The position numbers and the translations under genes were made by a program. A stretch of 64,000 nt of DNA, from positions 1,178,001 through 1,242,000 of the forward strand of contig JAYXKI010000007.1 in assembly GCA_037892935.1 (NCBI GenBank). The letters run 5' to 3'. The notes under the pieces are model-generated. The model did not search any database. It saw only the letters and a program-made list of their open reading frames with translations, and had not been told where the DNA came from. Below, one piece after another: positions 44,501 to 54,881 of the stretch (the first letter of the stretch is position 1; the number at the start of each line of letters is the position of its first letter). Origin of the DNA: Phlebopus portentosus (lineage: Eukaryota; Basidiomycota; Agaricomycetes; Boletales; Boletinellaceae).

Positions 44501-45823
44501 TGGTGGTGTCGTCAGCCGAGGGAGAAGTGTATACGATCAGAATCATGATCATACACGTAATTACCATCGGCAGGAATCAGAAGGAGCAGTGACCAGACTC
44601 TGCAGCGCGCCCAGGAGAGACGGGCTGAGAATCGGGGGCCAGGGTAAGGTTCCGTCCGCCGGGTCTGTGTAAGCCTCTCTCACTGAAAAGTATTGGGTTC
44701 ATGGGGGGACTGAATTAGGATGCGGATCGTTTCGCGAAAGTGGACGGTTAGAGCTTAGACCCTGAGTGTCCCTCACCGAACAGGGCTTCCTGGCCATTCG
44801 CCCCCTTCTTCCTAAGTTCCTTCCAGATTCCTGGTTCCTTTGAGTTTGCGAAATGCTTCCGGCGGAGATGGACGAAGCTTCAGCGTCTCGTCTTGCCAGT
44901 CCATCAATGCTGTGCTGCGTAGTGCTCTGCTCTTCATAATACTTCAATGGCTCTGGCGCGCACAGTTGGTTGCCCGGGAACCTGGCGTACGAGGATCCTT
45001 GCGCATCGACGCTGCCTCGCTGCCGTGCCTCGTCTCGTCTCGCCTAGCCTCTCTTCACTTCACATCTCCTCTTCCCGCAAGTCCATCTCCTCTGAGTTGC
45101 GGGAGAATCAGAATGCTATTCAGTTGGCAGGCCGTTTCAGAGCAACCCGCGAGCCGTTGACATTACGCAACTTACAAGCTACTCCATTTATCAGGCCCCT
45201 CTGCTTAGATCTGTTCTGTTCTCCTGTGCCCAGTTGGCTAATAAGCTGGCCACAACCATCATCCTTCTCCCTCCCTCCACTCTAATCACCTTTGTCTTCC
45301 CTCGGTTACGCGCGCACTTTACAGCATCACGGGATCAGCATCGACATCGACCTTGTCGCTGATTGCGTGACGCCTCGACATCTAACCGTCTCAGATCCCG
45401 TCTCCAACCGGTGCTGCCATCAATATCTCCACCCTCCCCGGCTTCCGTCGGCTTCATCATCATCACATACAACTATAAAATATCAAAGTTTTGCAAATAT
45501 CAAAAGTTCCCCATCTTCATCCTTCCAATCGCGTTTCGGCTCTCTCTCGAGACCACACCGGTCTGTCGTCGTTACTACTGTGTTTTGATCGCCTCTTGTT
45601 CGGGATTCCCTTTTGTTGCTCTCGACTCTCCGACCCGTGCTTCCGGAGAACGGCACAACAGCAGTGCATAGTAATAACATTGATCGTAAGACACTTTGCA
45701 ATACTGACAGAATCAAACAGAAACCAATTACAACAAGGAGGATTGATAATTAGCCGTTTTCACCGTCGCCGCAAGAGAGAGAGTTGTAGAATATTATTAA
45801 TAGGGCTCTGAGCGCCGGGCTGT
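41560..45823. other. Long non-coding stretch upstream of the low-complexity regulator-like gene
   Basis: 4.3 kb without a convincing ORF. It holds an AATAC microsatellite and, from about 44.8 kb, pyrimidine-rich sequence (CTCT, TCTCGTCTCG runs) of the sort found around fungal transcription starts. It probably contains promoter and long 5' UTR of the gene at 45824. Confidence 0.45.
42456..42500. repeat. (AATAC)9 microsatellite
   Basis: Nine perfect copies of AATAC, 45 bp, followed by non-repeat ACGAAAAG. Confidence 0.95.
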
Positions 45824-48800
45824 ATGGCTCTCGCCCTCTCTCAGTCTCAGTCTGGTACTACGACTTCCTACATGTCGACTTCAGCTTCTTCCTCCTATTG
45901 GACCGACGCTGACGCGTCTGCTGCTGCTTTTAGTCACTCAGCAGGTGTTCCTGGCGGCAGCGCGTCATCTAACGCGATGCCGTACAATACTGTTCCGCAC
46001 GCTGGAGTTGGAGCGAATTCGAATTCGCTGTATAGTGTGCATCACCAGGGGATCAATCCTACCGCGCATCATTCTTATGGCGGTATGTACAAACTTTTCC
46101 CGACCTCGGTAAAATAGCGTGTTCTAACAAGAACTGTTTTATCGTACTTTTTAAACAAATTTTCAGGATATTCTGATCATGGGGGGTCTCAGGGTCACCC
46201 GACGAGTTACCACAATCCGTCCCACACCCAGAGTCACCTATCCCAAGCTCAAGTTCAGAGGCCTGGTCCTGGGATGACAGGAGGGATGCGACGCTCGCCC
46301 ACGACGTCCTCATCATCTTCGCCTGGTGGTTCCTCGTCGTCCTCGTTGCAATACGCTCTTAGGCCACATGGTCACTCCCATCATTCCCCCCTTTCTGCAG
46401 CACTCGCTTCTACGACTGGCAGTGGTGGCAGCGGAGGAGTATCCTCGCCGTCCGCCTTCTCGCCATCTTCTGGCTCTTCGGGATCGTCGGGATCGTCTTC
46501 GTTGGTGTCTTCGTTGGCCTTGTCATCCCTGTCGAACTCAAATGCAAACGCGAATTCGAACTCGAATTCGAGCGTCTCGCCGATCAGTCCGCAGCATCCT
46601 CATGCGCATCACCATTTTCATCATGGCCATTCGCAGACTCACCCACAGCACCAGCAGCACCAGCAGCAGTTCCAGAATAATCACGGTCGAAATCAGAATC
46701 AGACGTCATACGTCCACTCTCATGCGTATCCCCCGGTGTCGGGATCAGGTGCAGCTGCAGTGTCTGGGTCTGTCGTGTCTGGATCTGCTGCTTACCACCA
46801 GATTCCATCAACTTCCAACAACACAAGTAATCACGTTGGTCACGCTGCTGCGGTGACAGCGAATCCAGACGTTCACGGAGGATTATACACTTTTGACTCG
46901 CCGGAGCCTACCAACCCGCCAGCCTTTGAGTCTGATCTCGGCCCGTCGGGTTCTCCTCCCAGCGGTGCCTACAAAGCCGCACACTCGCATTCGCACTCGC
47001 ATGCGCATGCCTACCCCCGGCTGCAGATTCCGACGGGCGCGCTGCAGTCGGGATATGGACACGGATACGGACATGGATACAGCCACACACCCGTATCGCC
47101 CCACGTGCAGACTCGCTCGCCCTCTGCCTACGCGCACGCGGTTAACGGCTATGGGAATGACACTCCCGTTTCCGAGGTGCCCCCTGGGAGTTACATTACG
47201 CGAGATCGATCGGGATCGATTCGTGCGAGAGGCCGAGCCTCCGCGCGCGTGAAAACCGAGCCGGATTTGCTGGAAGAATCGCGTTCACTGGAGCGCTCGC
47301 CCGACCTCTCACACGGCATCGCAACCCCTTCGAATGAAGGCGGAGGAGGAGATGGGGGCGGGGGAGCGCGTTTCGTAATGGAACATCCATACCCGTATAT
47401 TTATGCTACTAGAGACGATGCGAGGGATCAGAGTCCCAGGTCGTTCTCCCCTCCTTCGCCTTCATCGCTGACTCCCGGAAAAAACGGACCGCCAGGACAC
47501 TCCGACTATTCTTCTTCTAGTTTGAATCCTGACCGAGAGCAGAAGCTTGACGCGCAGCAGGTGCAGGCGACTCCGCATACGCTGACCGCCCCGCTCAGAG
47601 CGGTGAACGCGAGCGCGGAGATGCGGCAATGCATGGGCGTATTCAGGCTCGATCCCTTCGCGCAGCTCAATGGCGTTGCGCTTCGCTGCGGATTTGTTTC
47701 TTCATTCGACGAGGCCGGTTTCAGCGGCAAAAAGAGCAGTAATAAGAGCAAGAACAAGTCAAAGGGGAAGAAGGGAGGGAAGAATGCCAAGAAGCGAGGA
47801 TCTGGAAGGAAGAAGACTCGAAAGAACGCTGCCGGTCGTGCTCTTGAGTCCGATGATGAAGACACGGTATTAGGTTCGGATATCACTGACGAAGAACGCG
47901 GGGAGGACGATGAAGGAGAGGACGAGGACGACAATACGCCAACGTGGGACGGCTTACCTGCGGGCCCGCTCGCAAAGGAGCCTGTACTCATCGAGTTCCA
48001 GCTGTACTTTGATGGAATGGAAGTCGACGAAGGCGAGGACGAATGTGGAGTCGGCGATGATGCGGAGGACATGAAAGTGCTAGATGCGGATATGAAATGG
48101 GAAGGGCAGGGACGCGGAGAAGATATCGACGAGGGGTACTTTGCTACCTTTGACAACTCTAACAGCCCTGGTGCGCGTAAATATGGGCGATCCGCGCGTA
48201 TTCTTATAGCGCCGCGGCAGTTGCTGAAGCAGCAGCGAGGGACAAGGGAATAATAACTACGACAAATGCCCGGAGGTATCGAGTCGTCGACGACGCGCAT
48301 AGGGGCCGCTATAGCGACGGCACCGAGTATACTAATAATAATGCCAGTAGCAGCTTTAATGGCCCTCGGCGCGGGCCCGAATATGAGCGCGAGTCCGAGA
48401 GTTATGATCGTAAACCTCAACTCGCCTCTCGCTCGCACCACGCTACCCAGTCTCAGTCTCGAGCAGCTCCACCAACGCCGAGGGCGATGGCTACGTCCCG
48501 CACTTTAGGCATGTTCGAAGAGTACTTATCCTTGGACTTGGGTAGTATGGACGACATCAATATGGACATGGCTGAGATGGATGGATGGGGCTCTGGAGGT
48601 TAGTACTCTCGCCTTCTAAGAAAATAATCTGAAATTTTATTCTGAAGATGTATGGATGTGATTTTCTTTTCAAACGTTTTTTTTTTTGTTGAATAATAGG
48701 GACGTCCCCGAGTACTCCGTACGCGTTGACGCAGGGCGATAGTGCTGGCGGTGCGAATCCGTTCACGACGAGTCTTGCGCAGGCGCAGAGGACGGGGGGC

Positions 48801-49847
48801 TCGAATTCTGCTTCCACACGTCCGACGATAATTACGAGTGCCTCTCCAACCAATAACAATACTATCAATTCCTCAGCCGATTTGGGTGGCGCGAGTTCCT
48901 CGTTGTATCCGAACACAAACCTAGACTCCTTCCCATCCGTATCAGTCTCAAGCTCCTCGCCGGTATTACCATCGTCCTCGTCGTCGCCGTACTCGAATGA
49001 ATTTACCAATGGCGGACTAGTGAGAGCTCGCTATATCGACTCGGCCGGATATATGCGCTTCTCCGATTCCACGCAAATACCTTCGTCGGCGTCGGCGTCT
49101 GCGCACCCGACCTCAAATTCCAGCTCGAGTCCCTCTCCGTTCTACGGCCTGACGACTGGAGCCGCTTCTGCGGGGGCAGTGACGAGTAATGCGGCAGATG
49201 ACACCGCCACGCTGCAACAGCTTCGTACGCAGGCTGCCCTGCGCGCCGTCTCCGCGCACGCCGCCGCCCAGACGCAATCGCAAGGCCTGCATGCACATGG
49301 ACTGTACCGCGGTTCCTCCGAGGCGGGTTCGGCTGCAAACGCGCCCCACCGGTTGGCCGGTGCTCCTGGAAGCGGGCACGGAGTGAGCGGCGGAGGTGTC
49401 AGTGCTGCTGGTGCGATGGGAGCAGGGCCGGTGCCTGTGAACTTCACCCCGACGCCTGCGAGTATTGCGGCGGAGATGCAGACGGGCTTGTTAACTAGCG
49501 GGCGGATTGGTGCGGCGAAGCCGTCTTTCGGACAAGGACAAGGGCAGGCGGGCAGTGCGTATCACGCATATTCTCAGACTCAGACTCAGACTCACTCGAT
49601 GAGCTCGGAATCACCGTCCGCCACTATCCCACCCGCATCCTCATCACCTTCGAATTCCGGCTACAGTGCATACCCGGATTACTCCTCTGGACTTCCAGAC
49701 TCTTCATCGATGTCGGAGACATTCGGACAGAACCACGGACATGAACATAATCATGACCACAATCATGGACACGGACATGGAGGAAACCAAAGCATTCAGG
49801 CTCTTGAGAGGCGGTGGAGCGATGTGTTACAGCGCGTGCATGGATGA
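45824..49847 (+). CDS. Large Ser/His/Gly-rich, regulator-like protein of unknown function
   Basis: Exons: 45824-46082 (ending SYGG), 46168 to about 48172, 48223-48598 and 48700-49847. Junctions 1 and 3 have clear GT/AG signals and keep phase. The intron near 48173-48222 is inferred because the frame of 46168 ends in TAA at 48251 while the other frame runs on as AEAAARDKGIITTTNARRYR into TLGMFEEYLSLDLGSMDDIN. The protein is mostly low complexity (Ser, His, Gly, Gln, Asn runs) with islands EMRQCMGVFRLDPFAQLNG and KEPVLIEFQLYFDGMEVDEG. Between them is a strongly basic block (47.73-47.84 kb, KKSSNKSKNKSKGKKGG...) that could be a nuclear signal, then acidic runs. I see no zinc finger, homeobox or other DNA-binding fold. 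About 1250 residues. Confidence 0.65.
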
Positions 49848-52119
49848 TCCTGCACGCCTGGACCCGCCCGTCGCCTGTCATGAGCCTCAACCTCGTATGA
49901 AAAGAATAGTTGATATATCATGAAATTGAAGATGCCATTTTCTCTATCATTTCCTCTTTTCTCTCTTTCTCTCTGTTTCTTCGTCCTCACTCGACTTCAC
50001 GCGGGTATAATAAGTTGGGTGTTTTTCTTGGTGGTGGTCGTTAGAATAGTGCTTTGTGCGCCGTACGGCTTCTCATCTCAATCTTCAACCCGAGATTATC
50101 CCCTTCCCTCAACTTCATATTTCCTGTTTGTTTTGCTTTCCCAAATGATGTGCATGCGTTGTAAGATGAAATCGGTGTAGCATACGGCCTTGTTTGCTTT
50201 CGTCTGTCTCTCCCTTTCCTCCAGGTTTTCGACGCTCCCCTCTCGCTCTCGCTACGACTGCTTTCTTGATGTAGTAGTACTCACTGTATGTACTTGCCAT
50301 GCATGAAATTTACGTTGTGATCGTCGTTTTTGCTTCTGTCGCACCTTTATCAGAGAAGGGCCACACTGGTACTTCTGTACATATTCTTTCAATTCGAGAA
50401 GCCCCCTGAGAAAGCTGTAACGTTATTCGTCGATTTTACTCCCAGAGTCTCTTTGACCTGGTGATTCGCACCGCACCCTTCCTCTAAATAAAGTACCTAG
50501 CGAGACACGACTATGAGCGACACTTTCCCCCTTCGATCTTTGCTTCCGCTTCCAACGTTCAGTCGCGTAGAGTAGACACGCGGGGGGGGGGGGGGGGGGG
50601 CTGAATCCCAATGGCCTGAATCCCGATGTCGCTATTACCAGCACCGTTCCCACCATCCTAGCAACATTATTACCGACATTAGACAGTTCCGAAAGGCAAT
50701 TTCTTTGTCTTTGTGCCACTTTCGTATCACCTATGATCCCAGGAAGGAGAACGCCACACAGGGCTAACGGTTACAATATCATTGACCATCTTCTTACAAC
50801 ATTCTGGTTCGGGATTATGAAATGGGGATCGCAGATAACTTAGCCAGCCCCTCGATATTGCGATGATTCGATAGTACCGGGGTCTCCGGTATGAGTTGGT
50901 CCCAGCTCAGTAATTACTGTAAGAGCCAACGCAAAGAAGGAGAAAAAAAAAGTTAACGAAAGGGAGAAAGAGAAACCCCGTCACGGTGCGGTGCGGTGCA
51001 GTGCCAACCCCGCATCTATGCAAGTAAAGTAAAGTGAAATCGGAGCTCAGATGTCCAGAAAGGCCGGCGATCGGAAACGATGCCAAGGATCAAAGCGAGA
51101 GGAACTTTTTCTTGTATCGCTACTATAATATGCATATGGAGCGGAATCCCGCGAGCGTGTATTGTTAGCTTGTTGCGACTAAGTGTGGCGTCATGCAAGT
51201 TTGACCTGTGCGTGCGTGTGCGTATATAGATACTATCGCGAGTAGGAGTTTCGGGGAAACTGACGAAGTGAATGAAATTTTCACCCAGGGACAAGTGCTA
51301 GTCAGATATTCCGGGTTGAATGGATAGCATGTCATCGACAGAGAAACCTCCAGGACAAATAGCGTGAAATGCCCCAAACGTTGTAGACCGAAGGAGTGAA
51401 TATCGGTCGATACATGCCAAGTAAGTTGTCTCCTCATGGTCTTCGCGGGGGATTAGAGCAAATAAGATCAGCGGCAAAGCTTCAATCCTCAGTCCCGGCA
51501 GAGTCCCTCCCGAAGAGTCGTCATGAGTTCTGTTCGCCAGAACTATAGCCCCACCGGAGGATGGTGTTGGGCGTTCCTAATATTAACGTGGTTTCATACA
51601 GATAAATAGGACAGGCCATCACCGAGATGCACTATAGGCTATAGCAGGCACTCGCCTCTAAGCCATCCGGCCCCAGCTCGGACCTTGCTGAGAAGATAGG
51701 CATATTAAACGCCCCCTTCCCACCTCTCTCCGATGAGCCCTGATGCATGATACAGGAGCTTCCCTCGTGACCCGGTTCATGCAACTAGGAACGATGCCGG
51801 AAACCTTCGTAAATTACCTAGCTTCCCCCTCTGGCTTCAGGTTCTATGGAATCCTATCGACCCACTTCCTCCGCTTCTCATCGTCAATACTAAGGGCAGC
51901 TACAAAGCATGGTCTGCGGGGTAAGACACATCGGAGGATCTTAGAAGTCGACTTGCGGCGCGCAACGTTACGAAGCTTCCTACGCTCTGCACATCATCAG
52001 ACATCGTGGAATCCTTGAGCTTAAGAGCGTAGAACAGTTCGTGTCTGAGGATCTAGACACGCAGGCAGGTGTCCCTAGCCTAGAGAATCAAGCCACCACA
52101 AGCTTGTTTGTCAGCTTTC
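49848..52119. other. Intergenic; poly-G run, no supported gene
   Basis: This is the 3' flank of the regulator-like gene, then mixed sequence. The only clear structure is a G run at 50582-50600 followed by a short duplicated CTGAATCCC(A/G)AT motif. The ORF at 49920-50180 looks like UTR sequence. Confidence 0.55.
50582..50600. repeat. Poly-G run (19 G)
   Basis: Nineteen consecutive G on the plus strand. It could form quadruplex structures or be a length-unstable or assembly-sensitive site. Confidence 0.9.
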
Positions 52120-53094
52120 ACCCTCAAAGTCTTGTCCATTTTTTCATGAAGAACTTTTTTGTGTGCATGTGGGTGCAAGTTTGATAGTCCCTCAGAAGGG
52201 CTTTGAAATTTTGACCAGGCATCTGTCGGCGGAGATCTCTTCCTGATAGCAAAGACACGCCAAAGGATGATGCGAACGAGGTCATGGCTTGGGGGGACGA
52301 AGATATGACCATGAGAGCAGATGGACCCGAATAGATGGAGACCAATCCCATCCTGCTTCCAGAGTCATAGATCGATTTGATCTTGGGGAAAACGAGGTCT
52401 TAAGTATGCAATGACCAGCACGTGAGTAGGGAAGTGACATGAATCGTCGTTCCATCTACATCGCACCTCGATTCTCTCCCGATTAGCTTCAAGATCTTTG
52501 CAGGATACTTCTGAATGGAGAAACGTCGAGGAGCGTTTGGTTAGCGGCCAACGAGAACCATAATGACAGCAGCAAAGCGCTCCTTCATAGATTGATAAAA
52601 CGTAAAAGACCATCATAACTGGATAATGCAGAGTTCGATTCATGGAAGTTAGATGCTTCTGTAACCGGACTCTTGCGGATCCCCTCCCGGTCGGCGCACT
52701 GAAAAGGGTTCTTCTTTGACGATGACAACAATTCAGGAACATGTACGGCCGCGGGACGCAAGGAGAGACACGAAGAATTACTTCGAAGATCTACGGGATT
52801 GGATGGCTGACTCGGACAAGCCTCGTCCCGGCTGCATTTGCACTTCGCTTCACGTATCGTTCTTCAACGGTATGTTCGACCGTTCTTTCCTCTACCCACG
52901 GCGTGCAAGTTCTTGAGATGAAATTGATCCCCCTAAAGCTTTGAACCTTCCTAAGATGTGGCCATGAGATATAGCAAACGCTGCCGAACGTTGCCACCGG
53001 ATCATTTCACTGCCACAAGCAATGGCATTTCCTTTGATGCAGAGTCAGGGGAAACCACACGAATGGAACCGTAATCCAGAGTACTCGTTCATTG
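52120..53094. repeat. Segment downstream of the CFAP20-like gene, duplicated in inverse at 3.34-4.42 kb
   Basis: It shares patchy nucleotide and peptide similarity with 3341-4420 on the opposite strand, e.g. minus MPGQNFKALLRD (52.2 kb) and plus NYFEDLRDWMADSDKPRPG (52.8 kb). Short ORFs exist on both strands but none has a recognised domain. A small convergent gene on the plus strand near 52.7-52.9 kb is possible. Confidence 0.5.
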
Positions 53095-54145
53095 TCACGG
53101 CGATGCATACAACTCGAACTCCCAAGGAAGAGCACCGCGTTTATTATCGCTGAACCATATCCGTCTAAGGCGACAGTTGGCATAGACCTTTACGTAAGTC
53201 ACTTTGCCCAGCCCTCCCGACGGTAAGGGTGCATTCATTCCGCTGTGTTCGCGTGCAATGCGCTCATTTGGTACGTCATTCTCGTGGCCTTCATCTCGCG
53301 TGTGAGCAAAAGATTCATACTCGGCTCGCTGCGAGGAACTGATGAGATGATATTGCTGGATCAGTGATGCCAAATCGATGGAAATGCTGCTCCAGGCCGT
53401 AAAAGGTCGGGCAGATGCTTCTGGAAAGCGCAGAGGGACGTGCAGAAGTGGGGGATCGTGGTGCATCACAACGGTAGCTTCTTTCTAAGGCAAACGAAAT
53501 GAGCCACTGTATACAGGAAAGCAAATATCGACACCCTAGATGAGTTAAAAATAGCCAAGTTCTGTAGCATGCCTTCGCTCTAATCACGTAAATATGGTAT
53601 CATAGAACAGCATTCGAATAGAATTCAGACGTGCCGAAGGACGAGGAACTTACTTGGAAGGTGGAACAACGAATTACACCCTTTCTGCCTGCACGATCAG
53701 CTATTCCCACCTCAAAAGCCCACTCTCTTTCACCCAGTCTGCACACTTGCATGTGCATCCAAGGAAGAGTTAATCCAAGCTCTACGGGCGTTTTGAATGG
53801 AGAAGAGGAAGACCGATGCGGCGGACATCGAATATACGTTGTACGCAGAGTCGGTGATTGGATATGTAGCACCGTCTGGCAAAGCGTGCGCCCGACTCGC
53901 TGCGTGTCCGAATCCGCCTTCTCGTCATCGTCCTTCTCAGAGCTACGAGAAGTGAAGGATGATTGGACAAGCACTCCTGGTTCCGGCGGCGGAGGCAAAT
54001 TTGTCGTATCATTCAGTAAATGGATCAACGAGTCCGATCGAAGTACCGGAGCCGGATCAACATGCTGCGAGAACAGCTGCAACGGTGCGCTGCCTGTGGA
54101 CGAGAACAGCGACACAATACTCGGCTGCACAACGCTCGCAAACAT
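53095..54145 (-). CDS. CFAP20/BUG22-family protein (CFA20 domain)
   Basis: Two exons, 53654-54145 and 53095-53484, join in phase (Q-KEAT) to give 293 residues; ATG at 54143-54145. The N-terminus MFASVVQPSIVSLFSSTGSA and PLQLF, then TLRTTYIRCP, LGLTLPWMHMQV, FEVGIADRAGRKGVIRCSTF and the end VYANCRLRRIWFSDNK, LPWEFELY line up block for block with the CFAP20/BUG22 family (usual length about 190). Extra length comes from two insertions: Pro/Ser/Asp-rich around residues 50-80 and about 35 residues before YVKVYANC. Family members bind microtubule inner surfaces of cilia and basal bodies. Basidiomycetes lack flagella, so its job here must differ. A dead inverted copy lies at 2.5-3.3 kb. Confidence 0.82.
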
Positions 54146-54881
54146 TGTGGTCGCGCTTAAAAGAAGACCGTGACGGACGAGAGAAAGACGCGCGTGACAG
54201 ACGCGCCAGACGCGTCATATTCATATTAAGCTCCGCACTATATTTGAGACTCCGCCACCACGGCAAACGGCCACACCACAATTAATTACTTTGCTCGACT
54301 GCTGGATGCGTGATCTATGGCCCCGAAGCTGTCCCCTGATGGCGAGGGTGATAAGAAAGGCGCGGACAAGAAAATTACATCGATTTGCTTCAAAGGAAGT
54401 CGAAGGACAAATCTTAAGCTACAGAATTTCGAAATGATAAATATACGAGAAAGTGGTGAAAAAAAGAGTATCGAATGACACCACCGGTTTAAGGGATCTG
54501 AAGATGGGTGGCTGAAGAGAATTGGGATGAGAAATCTCAGTCAAAGAAGACCATCAGTCAGGTAATGGGGCACAGAGAGGTTTTCAAGAATACAGATATG
54601 ACTTTTGTCCAAAACCGGATAGAAAAGAGAAAGAATATATGAGATAAAATCACAAACTAGAAACATCACCGGGGAGCGACCAATAGGAGGAACCGGAAAT
54701 ATAGATCTAGAGAACGAAACCTGAAGATAATTTTATGCACATACATCGATATGCAGGAAACAGAATAGAGAAACGAAGATACAAGACAGTAGGAAACAGG
54801 GATCAGAACAAGCTATTCGGATAAGAGGATAGTGATACAGATGAAAGAACAACATTCAACCCGGGTACGCAGTCAAAAGCA
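54146..54881. other. Intergenic between CFAP20-like and phosphodiesterase genes
   Basis: It is the promoter side of the CFAP20-like gene and 3' flank of the phosphodiesterase. A-rich (many GAAA, GATA strings); no gene or clear motif is seen. Confidence 0.6.

Noticed and set aside
47506..48441. Minus-strand 311-codon ORF
   Set aside because: Shadow of the Ser-rich/acidic coding frame of the regulator-like gene; runs of S/P arise from the complement of its codons.
49920..50180. ORF with hydrophobic start, possible secreted peptide
   Set aside because: Lies just after the regulator-like stop codon in pyrimidine-rich 3' UTR-like sequence; runs of TTTCTCT explain the hydrophobic residues.
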